Source: a virus
Virus record (IMG/VR): IMGVR_UViG_3300032229_000759
Span: 48,255-112,254 of that record
Strand: one strand, 5' to 3'
DNA: 64,000 nt
The position numbers and the translations under genes were made by a program. The notes beneath the pieces are model-generated. The model saw only the letters and a program-made list of their open reading frames with translations. It had not been told where the DNA came from and did no database searches. Of this stretch, positions 1-9,030 are shown piece after piece. The stretch's first letter is position 1, and each line of letters starts with the position of its first letter.

Positions 1-3000
1 TATGTAAAAAACTCTTGGTCTTTTACTATTTCTAATTTTAATACTAATCATGCGGATGTTTGGGCAGAAATTCTAGAAAATGTTGATTTATTCAATCCTA
101 ATAATTATAGCGAAAATGAATACGGAGAAACCGAAGCTAGTACTAATGTTGGCTATCAAAGATTTGCAAATAAAGTAGAAATTAATAATAAAACATTATA
201 TGATAAACAAAAAAAGATTATCTCTACTAAAAATGATTCAATTGGAGCTATTAATGTTGTTTTAACTAATCCATATTTAGTTTCTCTTATGGGAAATAGT
301 ATATATTTATATCCTCCAAGTGGCACGTTTTGTTCTAATGAAACAGTATACGGCGGTCGCGGAGATGAACTAACTATAGTTCCTATTAAATTTACCAGAA
401 TACCCAGAAAACAAATATTAAATTTTGGTATACATCCTATTCAACCCATGGGTACTTTAAGCGCCGGGGCTTTTCATCCAAACAAAGGATTAGAATACTC
501 TAATACTACCTCACCTTTTGGCCCTTTATTTACTAATTATTCCTATGTTCGTGATGAGTATTATTTTGATTATGATCGAGATATTTTTCCTATTGAAAAT
601 ACATATACCGATCCAATAACGGGTGTTGAAACAACTACTACTTCTCCGCAAAGATTCCAAAGCTATGTATTCATTGGAGATCTAACTAAAAAAGTTAAAG
701 ACGTATTAAACCAAATTCAAAATTTAAATAACGATGTTTCTAAGCTTAGGTTGTATTTAAATATTAATAATCAATGGTATATATATAATACTTCAAATTT
801 ATTTGGTTATATAGCCAATAATAAAGCTTATAGTGGTCCACCACTAGCTTTTGAATATACTCATAAAGATTATAAACAAACTTGTCCTATATTAATACCT
901 AGTTCTCCTAAAAAACATATTACTTTTAATTATTTGAGATCTCCTTTAGATAATGACGTGTTCGAAACAAGACGCTTCAACGACTTTCCTTTGTCAGTAG
1001 CTGTAGCAAAAAAATATGATCTATCATATCCATTTATTCCTGAAATTTTTAATATTGAAGAAGTTAACAACAAAGTAATTCGTATAGAAGGTATTCGTCC
1101 ATATTTTATGTTCGAAGAAGAGTTTTTACCCACACAGTCTAATGCTACATCTATAGCCGGCTTAGAAAGCACCGTTATAGAAAAAATTAATGAGACTAAT
1201 CCTTATGTGCATCTTGTGAATAAAGAACAAATTTGGATGTATAAAGGATACGGAGATAAAAGAGTCGTAGCTTCTTATTTATTAACCGGTCGAGGATCAG
1301 ATAGTTATTATGATTTTTTGTATACTAATTTTAGCAATCTTAACATAGATTTATTAGCTACTAATTCAGATGGATATATACATAATTCTTATAAAAAGAT
1401 TAGCTCTATACCGTCTATATTTATAGAAGAATCTTATAGTAAAAATTCATCCCCATTTATTGCTAAATATTTAAAAATAGAATATGTTGATACTTATGGT
1501 AATATAATAAAAAAACAAAATATAAGAAATAACGCTCGTCCTAAAGCCTATACATATTTTGTGCTAGATGGTAGGAGAAGAGATCTGGGGGATTTACCAG
1601 AAAAAATACAACAGATCACGTTGTATCAGTCTCTTCAACAAACACTAAAGAAAGAATTAGATCCCTATTTGACTAGCATAAATCCAGAACTGCGATCAAT
1701 ATCTTTTGAAGAAAAAATTAGACAAATACTCAGCAATACATATAGCGACTCTTCTGCTAATGTGCAATTTTTAAAGAATCTTCCTGACAGAGCTAAATGG
1801 TCAGATATTTTAAATTTTGACGGCAATATTATTAATGATATTACAAAATATAATTTTACTATCCATGACCATAAGCGTATCTATCCTAGTAGTTTATATC
1901 TAAATAATTTTTATAAATTAATTGTAAATTCTAATAGTAATCATTATAACTTTCGTGCTTTATTTAATGGTGAGGATGACTGCAACTATAATGGCAATGT
2001 GTATTATTGTATACATCAAAAATATAATACAGAAAATCAAGATAACTATAATATTAACAATAATTTATTATCTAATTTTAATAATTATTTACCATATATA
2101 GATATAAATATATTTTCTAATCGCTTTAGTTTCAGCGCCCCAACACCTTCGGGTACGGTGCAAATAAGTGGTATCCACCAATACTTAGACATTGACCATG
2201 ACTGGGAATCATATCATAATCCAGTAACAGGATCAGCATTATTTTGGATTAATATAGACCCAGCATTTGACCTAAAGTCTTGTTTAACTTTTGATCAAAA
2301 AATGTATTCTGATACATTTAGAATAGATGATGTGCCATATCAATTATATGATATTGATTGTACTACTAATTATAATGCTGATGGATGCCGTCAAACATTT
2401 TTCCCAACCGTTCCAAATTCAGAGATTACATCTTATAATGTTTTTAATTTTGAAACTGAGTATTTGACAAGAGTTACTGGAACGTCTCCATTTGTAAGAT
2501 TTCCTGTATATTGTGATTCAGACGCTTTAGATACTTGCGGAAGCAAATCGTGTGGTATTAAAACCGTTGGTTCAACATCTTGTAGCGGCATATATAAAAT
2601 CTATGAAGAAAAAAATATCCCCATTACCGGCATACCAGAAAGTGTGCCATATATTATATCTTATGAAGGAGGTAATTATAACCCTCTAGGTAATAATCAA
2701 CCTCACTATATTCAGCGCTTTGAATTATCCCCAGAAAATCCTTTAATTGTTAGTTCGGGTTCTTCTTGTTCATTATTGCCATTAAGACCCAAAAGAGATT
2801 CCCTAAACAATAATAATAGATTATCTGTTTTAAACGAAGACTATCAAGCAGCATTAGAAAGCTCAATAGTAAATGATCATTCTGCTACTGTAGTGGACAC
2901 AGATATATTTGCTAATGAAATGTTATTTAGATTAATGTATGGAGAAAAACAAAAAATTAATTTAAATACATTAAATAATCAAAATCAAAACATCACATAT

Positions 3001-5340
3001 ATGGATTTATTAAAGCATACAGACCCCAAAGTTACTGCCAAAGATATATATAAAAATATTCCATATGAATATGATACAACCGCCCCAGTAGAAAACAGAA
3101 TAATCACCGGATCCATATCTGTACAAGGAACCTTAAAAGTTGGTAAGTCAGTTAGTATAAGAATAGGCTCCCATAATCTTTCTTGTGGTGTGATTAAAGA
3201 GAATGGAGATATAAAAATTCAGGCCAACTATAATGGTGAATCTATTGAGGGAATTATACATCAAGAATATGTGGATAATAATTCCATTGCGGTATGTGGA
3301 GGACCGTGTTCTTCTCCAGATAGTAATACTACATATAATTTAATTAAAACATGTCAAGAATTACAACAATATAGTCATTCTTTATCAAGAGTTACTACCG
3401 GAGCTACATTGTTTAAACAGTGTCCCAAGCCGTGTGACCAAGGTTGTACCGAAGACGAATTAACAGACGTATCATTTCCATATTGGTCAGAACCATTACA
3501 AATAGGATTAGGGCCAGTGGGTAATGGGCCATGTGTTACTTATGTTGTATACAGTCCTTGCGCCGGAAACCAGGGCGGATGGTATCAAACTAATCATAAT
3601 GTTGCTCGGTCTGTAGAAGACGGAATACCACAGGGATGTAGTATTATTGCGAGTAATGAGGCAGAAATTAGTTTTAGCACCTACGCTAGAGGAGCGTTTG
3701 GAGGATGTTATCCTAAACCAATGAGAACACAAGTATCAGCAGATGGACTCTTTAATACAGGAGAAGTAGAAGATTTTAATGGTGGGTTAATGATAAATCA
3801 GCCTGGAGCGATAGGAGACGGCATTAATATCACCCAGCCTTCATGCGGCACGTGTTTCACTCTAGATTATGAAGATCCATTAACTAAAAATAAGTTATAT
3901 AATGTTTTTGGAGGAGGTTCTTATCCACCTTATCCTGGTAATACTTCCCAAAGTTGTGAATGCGCTAATTGGGAATATGGCTATTGTAGAAATACCAATA
4001 ATGCATCTTTATGTGTGTGTAACGGCTTGCAATATGACTATAACGAATTTGATTATAATTTTGAATATTGTAGATATAATATTACTTTAAAAGGTTATAA
4101 GAGACGAATAAACTATCCTTCTAATAATAGAATAATCACTATTTCTAAAGCTTGCTCATCAACCTCTGCAGGAACCACTAATGATCCTGGAGAGATTATG
4201 GGAGGAGGATCTGGCGGCCGGTCTACTGAAAACTGTATATGGATAGAATGTCCAGGTGCTATTCCTACAAAATGGCATATTTATGATGTAAAATCTAGAA
4301 CTCAAAATAATGCATATAATCCTTTATGTCCACAACAATTATGCTCTGTGAACTATACTAATACCAGCATTACAATAAACCTAGCTTCTGGACAAAGTAA
4401 ATGTTGGTATTTTACAGAATTAACGAGCAACAATGCTTGTCCATTAATCAGTGTATCGGTTCCAGATAATAGCTTTACAGTTAGCGACACCATAGATAGC
4501 TATTGTGGATCTTGTTTAAACCAAGAACCAAAATTAACAATGAATCCTCAACAGCAACCCTGGGATATTATAGAAGAACAAAGAACTTGTGTCTTAGGAT
4601 ATATATTAACAGACGGTAACCCTAACATCGATGGTCCTGTTGGTATGGGTGGTAGTGTGTGGTTGGCAGGATATTGCGGCATAAGAGCCTCTTTGTGTTA
4701 TCAAAGAGAAGGCACAGGCGGCGGTGGACAATGTGGTAAAAATGCTCCAGATTCTTATCCTTGGAGCACCTGTATTTCTTATTCAGAACCGTCTGTTTGC
4801 GTAGGAGGTAATGATTCATCTATTGTGGGAGGCTGTAATATTCCGGTTAGTTTTCCATATTCTAATGGTAAAGCTGGCGAACGCATAGTATCTTTATGGA
4901 AAAAACAAATGTCTCAAATTTGGCTAAATACCGCACCGTGTCATAATAATAAAAATAAATATACGGTGGGCGACATTGTGGAGGGGGTGGTGCCTGATTC
5001 GTGTAGTGAAGTTAAGTATACTAAAATTAATTATCCTTCTATGTCTTACAGAGCAACTTTTGGTGATCCGGTGGTTACACAAGGCACGATAGGATTTACA
5101 GTAGCATATTATACTTATACTTATCGTAGACCAAAAACTATACAAGACGTATTTAAGGGAGAGGCATTAGTAGAACAATGCAATCAGGTTACATCACATA
5201 ATCCTATAGGATCACTAAATATATCCGAAAAACACAAGACTTTTGGTTGCAGCAATGTAGCTCAGTGTTATGATACTGATGTTAATGGTTGTGATGATAC
5301 CAATTATTGTTGTAGATACGGGAAAACTAACTATGAATAA
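1..5340 (+). CDS. Giant cysteine-rich protein, probably virion surface (5'-truncated)
   Basis: The frame is open from base 1, so this is the 3' part (1,779 codons) of a longer gene. The ATG at 289 is internal: the 96 codons before it have no stop and the same Asn/Tyr/Ser-rich composition, and no Shine-Dalgarno precedes it. The first half is Asn/Tyr/Ser/Ile-rich. From about base 2300 the protein becomes cysteine-rich, with clusters such as CGSKSCG, CGGPC, CPKPCDQGC and CECANWEYGYC, suggesting many disulfides or metal knots. I see no signal peptide (the start is missing), membrane segment or known enzyme motif. Size, composition and opposite orientation to the replication genes suggest a tail-fibre, adhesin or other virion protein; this is inference. 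Its stop overlaps the next gene by 8 bases. Confidence 0.85.
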   Translation, partial: YVKNSWSFTISNFNTNHADVWAEILENVDLFNPNNYSENEYGETEASTNVGYQRFANKVEINNKTLYDKQKKIISTKNDSIGAINVVLTNPYLVSLMGNSIYLYPPSGTFCSNETVYGGRGDELTIVPIKFTRIPRKQILNFGIHPIQPMGTLSAGAFHPNKGLEYSNTTSPFGPLFTNYSYVRDEYYFDYDRDIFPIENTYTDPITGVETTTTSPQRFQSYVFIGDLTKKVKDVLNQIQNLNNDVSKLRLYLNINNQWYIYNTSNLFGYIANNKAYSGPPLAFEYTHKDYKQTCPILIPSSPKKHITFNYLRSPLDNDVFETRRFNDFPLSVAVAKKYDLSYPFIPEIFNIEEVNNKVIRIEGIRPYFMFEEEFLPTQSNATSIAGLESTVIEKINETNPYVHLVNKEQIWMYKGYGDKRVVASYLLTGRGSDSYYDFLYTNFSNLNIDLLATNSDGYIHNSYKKISSIPSIFIEESYSKNSSPFIAKYLKIEYVDTYGNIIKKQNIRNNARPKAYTYFVLDGRRRDLGDLPEKIQQITLYQSLQQTLKKELDPYLTSINPELRSISFEEKIRQILSNTYSDSSANVQFLKNLPDRAKWSDILNFDGNIINDITKYNFTIHDHKRIYPSSLYLNNFYKLIVNSNSNHYNFRALFNGEDDCNYNGNVYYCIHQKYNTENQDNYNINNNLLSNFNNYLPYIDINIFSNRFSFSAPTPSGTVQISGIHQYLDIDHDWESYHNPVTGSALFWINIDPAFDLKSCLTFDQKMYSDTFRIDDVPYQLYDIDCTTNYNADGCRQTFFPTVPNSEITSYNVFNFETEYLTRVTGTSPFVRFPVYCDSDALDTCGSKSCGIKTVGSTSCSGIYKIYEEKNIPITGIPESVPYIISYEGGNYNPLGNNQPHYIQRFELSPENPLIVSSGSSCSLLPLRPKRDSLNNNNRLSVLNEDYQAALESSIVNDHSATVVDTDIFANEMLFRLMYGEKQKINLNTLNNQNQNITYMDLLKHTDPKVTAKDIYKNIPYEYDTTAPVENRIITGSISVQGTLKVGKSVSIRIGSHNLSCGVIKENGDIKIQANYNGESIEGIIHQEYVDNNSIAVCGGPCSSPDSNTTYNLIKTCQELQQYSHSLSRVTTGATLFKQCPKPCDQGCTEDELTDVSFPYWSEPLQIGLGPVGNGPCVTYVVYSPCAGNQGGWYQTNHNVARSVEDGIPQGCSIIASNEAEISFSTYARGAFGGCYPKPMRTQVSADGLFNTGEVEDFNGGLMINQPGAIGDGINITQPSCGTCFTLDYEDPLTKNKLYNVFGGGSYPPYPGNTSQSCECANWEYGYCRNTNNASLCVCNGLQYDYNEFDYNFEYCRYNITLKGYKRRINYPSNNRIITISKACSSTSAGTTNDPGEIMGGGSGGRSTENCIWIECPGAIPTKWHIYDVKSRTQNNAYNPLCPQQLCSVNYTNTSITINLASGQSKCWYFTELTSNNACPLISVSVPDNSFTVSDTIDSYCGSCLNQEPKLTMNPQQQPWDIIEEQRTCVLGYILTDGNPNIDGPVGMGGSVWLAGYCGIRASLCYQREGTGGGGQCGKNAPDSYPWSTCISYSEPSVCVGGNDSSIVGGCNIPVSFPYSNGKAGERIVSLWKKQMSQIWLNTAPCHNNKNKYTVGDIVEGVVPDSCSEVKYTKINYPSMSYRATFGDPVVTQGTIGFTVAYYTYTYRRPKTIQDVFKGEALVEQCNQVTSHNPIGSLNISEKHKTFGCSNVAQCYDTDVNGCDDTNYCCRYGKTNYE

Positions 5341-5809
5341 TACTGCTTACTGTGATTTAAAGAGCACGGGCTCTTCGTTTAATAATAAGCCATTATATAA
5401 ATGCGAGTATTGTGGTTTAACTGTTGGCTTAGAAGATCCTAATACCAAAATTATGTGTTTTAAAAAGATAGAGGATCTAGCACACGACATACATAAAAAT
5501 CATTTACAAGACCCTAATACTTTTAAACCCACCCACCTATCTGATAAAAAAATACCAGAGCTTATATTAGAGGAAGCTAAAAAAGAAGCTATCAATAATG
5601 TCGTTACAGAAAATCAAACAGAAGAATTATGCACCCAAGAAGAGATTAACAACAGATTAGCTATTTGCAATACTTGCGAATACTTTAAGGATAGTTCTTG
5701 CTTACTATGTGGCTGCGTAGTAGTTAGAGAAGCTAATCATAAAAATAAGCTAGCCCATCGTAATCAAAAATGCCCTGCGGATAAATGGGGTCCTATTAAT
5801 TTACCTTAA
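5333..5809 (+). CDS. Small protein with two zinc-binding modules
   Basis: 158 aa from ATG 5333, which overlaps the stop of the giant gene; an in-frame start at 5270 would add hydrophobic residues read from inside that gene and is less likely. An N-terminal module has YKCEYCG followed by a C and an H (KNH), like a C2H2-type finger. The C-terminal 45 residues carry CNTCEYF, CLLCGC and a final KCPADKWG, a small zinc module I know from phage proteins of unknown role. The same C-terminal module recurs in the 82-aa protein at 56507-56755. Function unknown, perhaps a structural chaperone or assembly factor for the upstream protein. The 3' end overlaps the convergent gene at 5796 by 14 bases, with no visible terminator. 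Confidence 0.8.
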   Translation: MNNTAYCDLKSTGSSFNNKPLYKCEYCGLTVGLEDPNTKIMCFKKIEDLAHDIHKNHLQDPNTFKPTHLSDKKIPELILEEAKKEAINNVVTENQTEELCTQEEINNRLAICNTCEYFKDSSCLLCGCVVVREANHKNKLAHRNQKCPADKWGPINLP

Positions 5810-6776
5810 AACGCAAAACCTCTGTTGGTTCTAATCCATATATAGCAGTATATTGATTAGTGGTGATTTCTCCTTTGTTGTTAATTAACACAGTAACAGG
5901 AACCCTGCTATTACCAGACCAACTTTTGAAAAAATGTAGTCCAATAACAACCTCTCCTTTAGGCTGGCTGTTTTTGGGCCAAAAAATATTTTCTACCGGC
6001 TTATCAGTTAAGTCTGTTGGAAACGCGTTTTTATCAACGTCTAAGAACACCCCGTCTATACCATTTCTATACATCCAGCATATATAGCTGTATGAGTTTA
6101 TTTTAGTAGACTTATAATTAACATGCAAATCTATATCGTCTGTGGTATTCCAGGCTATAGAAATTTGTAAATCTCCAGTGCCAGCATTAGATTTTTTGAG
6201 ACGTTTTTGTATTTCTCTAATATGGCCATTATCACCAGTACCTTGGTCACCAGTCCCAAGCCCCCTAGATGCTGTATAAGAGCCCTGGGTTGGCTTTGCT
6301 GCGGGTTGTTTAATATTTTGGGGTGTCTGATCGGGTACTAACTTATTTAAAATTTGAGGATCCAAAGAGGCGACATATGCTGTTTCAGAACTATTGTCCG
6401 CAACATCAAGTTCGGGGAATTTAACATCAACCGATTCTTCATGAACTACAGCATCAACCATCTTAGAACTTGCGCTTTGACCGATTAGAGATTCTTGTGC
6501 TTGATCCTCTAATATTTCTATTGATGGAAATTCTTCATGAGATACTTGCTGGTCTGTTTGAGTATTAAATGACAAGGTTAATACTATGGGCTTAGTATCA
6601 TTTTCGCCTAAAGATATCAGGGCTAGTATTAATAGTAATACTGTATGAAAAATGGAGCTTTGTAAAACACCACTATCGTATAGAGTTAAAACCCAATTGT
6701 CCCAGTAACTAAAGGAGTTTAACCTTTGTCCTGCTGATTTTTTTGCCATTTGTGCCAACCGTTGTTTGGTAACCAA
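5796..6776 (-). CDS. Membrane-anchored protein with DUF2135/YfaP-like domain
   Basis: 326 aa. One hydrophobic segment at residues 41-57 (SSIFHTVLLLILALISL) follows a basic N terminus. A long acidic, then Gly/Thr-rich linker (to about 195) leads to a C-terminal domain starting GDLQISIAWNTTDDIDLHV, with DGVFLDVDKNAF and PVENIFWP further on. This W..xDDxDLHV signature is that of DUF2135/YfaP-like domains, which I associate with Planctomycetes proteins having the same TM-linker-domain layout. Probably an inner-membrane protein with the domain outside the cytoplasm. The start is uncertain: GTG/ATG-type starts at 6776 and 6749 both overlap the upstream gene and neither has a clear Shine-Dalgarno. 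Role in the phage unknown. Confidence 0.75.
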   Translation of the reverse strand: MVTKQRLAQMAKKSAGQRLNSFSYWDNWVLTLYDSGVLQSSIFHTVLLLILALISLGENDTKPIVLTLSFNTQTDQQVSHEEFPSIEILEDQAQESLIGQSASSKMVDAVVHEESVDVKFPELDVADNSSETAYVASLDPQILNKLVPDQTPQNIKQPAAKPTQGSYTASRGLGTGDQGTGDNGHIREIQKRLKKSNAGTGDLQISIAWNTTDDIDLHVNYKSTKINSYSYICWMYRNGIDGVFLDVDKNAFPTDLTDKPVENIFWPKNSQPKGEVVIGLHFFKSWSGNSRVPVTVLINNKGEITTNQYTAIYGLEPTEVLRFKVN

Positions 6777-7051
6777 TTATTGTCATCATCTTTACGCTTA
6801 GGAAAGAGCGTTCCGCCTTTCTTATGCTGTCCAAAAGCTAATACTGCGCCACAATCAGCACATCTTAACTCATAATAATCATTGCCCTCTACGTTTCTTA
6901 CTATAAATCTTAAGTTTTGACTCTTACATAGTCCACACTTTTCTTCAGAAAAAATCTCTTGAATCAAAGCTAATTCTTTAAAAATTTCTTTTTGTCCAGA
7001 TGCTTCCAGCTCAAAAGACAATTTATCACTAGCTTTGTAAAAGACTTTCAT
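6719..7051 (-). CDS. Zinc-ribbon protein linked to recombination gene
   Basis: 110 aa, ATG at 7051 three bases after the upstream stop. A four-cysteine ribbon is visible: CGLC at about residue 39 and CADCG at about residue 65, followed by GQHKKGGTLFPKRKD and a Trp-rich tail. Small proteins with this ribbon plus a GG(T)LFPKRK tail occur in phages next to single-strand annealing proteins, and the upstream neighbour here looks like one. Likely nucleic-acid binding; exact role unknown. It overlaps the downstream DUF2135-like gene by 58 bases if that gene uses its first start. Confidence 0.7.
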   Translation of the reverse strand: MKVFYKASDKLSFELEASGQKEIFKELALIQEIFSEEKCGLCKSQNLRFIVRNVEGNDYYELRCADCGAVLAFGQHKKGGTLFPKRKDDDNNWLPNNGWHKWQKNQQDKG

Positions 7052-7054
7052 AAG

Positions 7055-7786
7055 TTATTTCCATTGTGGGTTATAGCCTAACATATCTGTAGTAAGTTTT
7101 GATGTATCTTGCTGATAAGCGGTCAATTGTTGTATTACGCTAATAGCTTGATCATGTGATATATTATATATGTTATCATGGTCGATAGCAAGTGATTTTA
7201 TTAAGTTATGCACATTAACGTTTAGCCTTTGTGCAATCACATCAATAAAATTAATTTGATTAACGCTAATTTTAGAAACACTATTTTCATCAGGATGGTC
7301 TTCTATTTCCTTTGCTAATTCTTCTGCTGCTACTACCTTTCTTAGCTTTAGCGCTCTTCTTAAAGCACGACCTTCTGCTCTGGTTTCCGCTACTGCAACA
7401 GGATGATTTCTATAGATTTTATCACAATTCCCCCAATAAACATCTGCTGCTCCGTCTATAGTAATATGTTGCTCATTAGCTAAATATGTAATCGAATGTA
7501 CTACCGTGGCTCTTTTTTCGTTACCGGGCTCAGGGGACTGAGTAACATTAGAAGTAGAACTGATGAGTATACAATTTAATGCTTCTTCAAATATGCGTCT
7601 TAGTCCGTCTGTTGTAGGATTGCCTTGTATTTTTTCGTCATCTGAAAGCAGACCAAGTACATAGTCTGTCCATGACAAATCACTAGTCTTGGGCTTATCA
7701 GTAGTTACCACGACCTCAGCATTCTTGACAACTCCATTTGTTTCATTACTAACCACAGACGATTTCTTTTCTTTGTCCTTCGCCAT
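7055..7786 (-). CDS. Putative ssDNA annealing / recombination-associated protein
   Basis: 243 aa, ATG 7786 with AGAGGA upstream. After a Lys/Val-rich low-complexity start (about 35 residues) the core has DGLRRIFEEALNCI, a RATVVHSITY strand, GAADVYWGNCD and the strongly basic motif ETRAEGRALRRALKLR. These features match a phage family I know beside annealing and recombination genes and that resembles Rad52/Sak-type proteins in layout. The C-terminal third (KISVNQINFIDVIAQRL) looks like a helical, possibly DNA-binding tail. Assignment to annealing is inference; the family membership is more secure than the biochemical role. It sits between a homing-type nuclease and a zinc ribbon in the same transcription direction. 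Confidence 0.65.
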   Translation of the reverse strand: MAKDKEKKSSVVSNETNGVVKNAEVVVTTDKPKTSDLSWTDYVLGLLSDDEKIQGNPTTDGLRRIFEEALNCILISSTSNVTQSPEPGNEKRATVVHSITYLANEQHITIDGAADVYWGNCDKIYRNHPVAVAETRAEGRALRRALKLRKVVAAEELAKEIEDHPDENSVSKISVNQINFIDVIAQRLNVNVHNLIKSLAIDHDNIYNISHDQAISVIQQLTAYQQDTSKLTTDMLGYNPQWK

Positions 7787-7790
7787 TTAA

Positions 7791-8579
7791 TTAATCCTCT
7801 ATTTCTATAAGACTATTTGTTTGATAAAGCTTATTATTGAGTACTTCTAATAATTTCTTATATAAGACGTTGCTACGAGCTTGTGAAAAATCATGAGTTT
7901 GTTTAATTCTAATTAGTTTAAGTCCTTTACCAATAATTAAACCGTTTTTCTTCTCGTCATATTTTTGATTTTTCTTCAAGGCATCTTCGCCCCATATGGG
8001 CAAAAAGTGTGATGGTCCATCCACCTCAATAGCCAAATTTATAGTAGGCAGAAAAAGGTCTATTTGCAACTTGGTATTTGATAATATTTGCTCTTTGTGA
8101 AAATCTACGTGCCAACCATCCACTAGTAACTTGTTTAATAGAAATTTTTCTAGCTTAGAACCAACCTTGCTACTAAGTCTAGCAGCATCATTCGCTGCTT
8201 TAACAATATTTTCTTTGTCTTCGATACTTAATTTTTCCCAGTTGGTTTTACTTTTTTGTTTTCTTTGTTTCAGTTCCTTTGCAGACAAACTCTCCCACGA
8301 CTGCATCACCCCATTACCTATCTTATTTTTGGTGTCTTCACTTCTGGACATTCCTTTTGTGGGATGTTTATGCTTACCTGTAGATAGAGCGTTTTTTTGA
8401 GCAAGACTTTTGTCTCTGATCGGAACTTTGAATTTTTTTGCATCTCTTCTAATTTTATTAGCATATGTGTTATACTGTTCAGCAATATCGCCAAAGCTCA
8501 TTTTTTTATTTAAATAAGTATCTAATATTAGCTGTTTTTTAGTCTTATCATTCAGACTATCATAGTTTTGTGATGACAT
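7791..8579 (-). CDS. Homing-type endonuclease, NUMOD3 plus PD-(D/E)XK/Vsr-like domain
   Basis: 262 aa, ATG 8579 with a strong GAGGAGA ribosome binding site. Residues 1-55 look like a helix-turn-helix DNA reader (SFGDIAEQYNTYANKIRRDAK). A NUMOD3-like stretch follows (GMSRSEDTKNKIGNG). The C-terminal half from about 145 has KLEKFLLNKLLVDGW, then LQIDLFLPTINLAIEVDG and a distal LKLIRIKQ, the pattern of the EDxHD/Vsr-like nuclease fold, with D and E of the catalytic core visible. Such free-standing enzymes cut DNA and spread in phage genomes. It interrupts the boundary between glycan cluster I and the recombination genes, which fits an insertion. Confidence 0.75.
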   Translation of the reverse strand: MSSQNYDSLNDKTKKQLILDTYLNKKMSFGDIAEQYNTYANKIRRDAKKFKVPIRDKSLAQKNALSTGKHKHPTKGMSRSEDTKNKIGNGVMQSWESLSAKELKQRKQKSKTNWEKLSIEDKENIVKAANDAARLSSKVGSKLEKFLLNKLLVDGWHVDFHKEQILSNTKLQIDLFLPTINLAIEVDGPSHFLPIWGEDALKKNQKYDEKKNGLIIGKGLKLIRIKQTHDFSQARSNVLYKKLLEVLNNKLYQTNSLIEIED

Positions 8580-9027
8580 TATATATCTCCTCGCTATTGA
8601 ATTCCGACATGAGAGACAGCGGCTGTTTCCAACATATGTTGCATAGTTCGTAGGTGTCTTTATTATTGGTGATTACTTCCAAGTTATTTTGCATATAAAT
8701 GCTGTGCCAAAAACCATACGGCAGCCCGGGATTCTTTGACCATTCAGGTTCTGAAATATATAAGACCTGTTTTTTGGGACCCGGAAAAGTTTTAGTCAAC
8801 ATGGCACTTTTAGTATCAAATATAAATAAGATACCATCAAAATATTTAGCTTGTTGAATATGTAGTATATAGTATTTATGATTTAAATCTATATTATTAA
8901 ATTGATTATTAAATAATACAATATTGCTATATGGTAATTTTTTGCACAGCTCGTTTATACTATTCAGTATATTTTTTTGTTGCTCGTTGTCGGCAGCAAT
9001 GTCTAACAAATAAAAGCCAATATCCAT
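8560..9027 (-). CDS. Unknown protein of glycan cluster I
   Basis: 155 aa, ATG 9027 with AAAGGA upstream. No motif I can name with confidence. It has an alternating hydrophobic strand/helix pattern (DGILFIFDT, KKQVLYISEPEWSK) that resembles a Rossmann-like or GT-B N-terminal half, and it lies in a run of glycosyltransferase-type genes with overlaps of a few bases. It may be a degenerate or partner subunit of a glycosyltransferase. Its 3' end overlaps the nuclease gene by 20 bases. Confidence 0.6.
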   Translation of the reverse strand: MDIGFYLLDIAADNEQQKNILNSINELCKKLPYSNIVLFNNQFNNIDLNHKYYILHIQQAKYFDGILFIFDTKSAMLTKTFPGPKKQVLYISEPEWSKNPGLPYGFWHSIYMQNNLEVITNNKDTYELCNICWKQPLSLMSEFNSEEIYNVITKL

Positions 9028-9030
9028 GTT

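Noticed and set aside
289-5340. The first ATG at 289 as the start of the giant gene
   Set aside because: The frame is open through base 1 with the same composition, and no ribosome binding site precedes 289.
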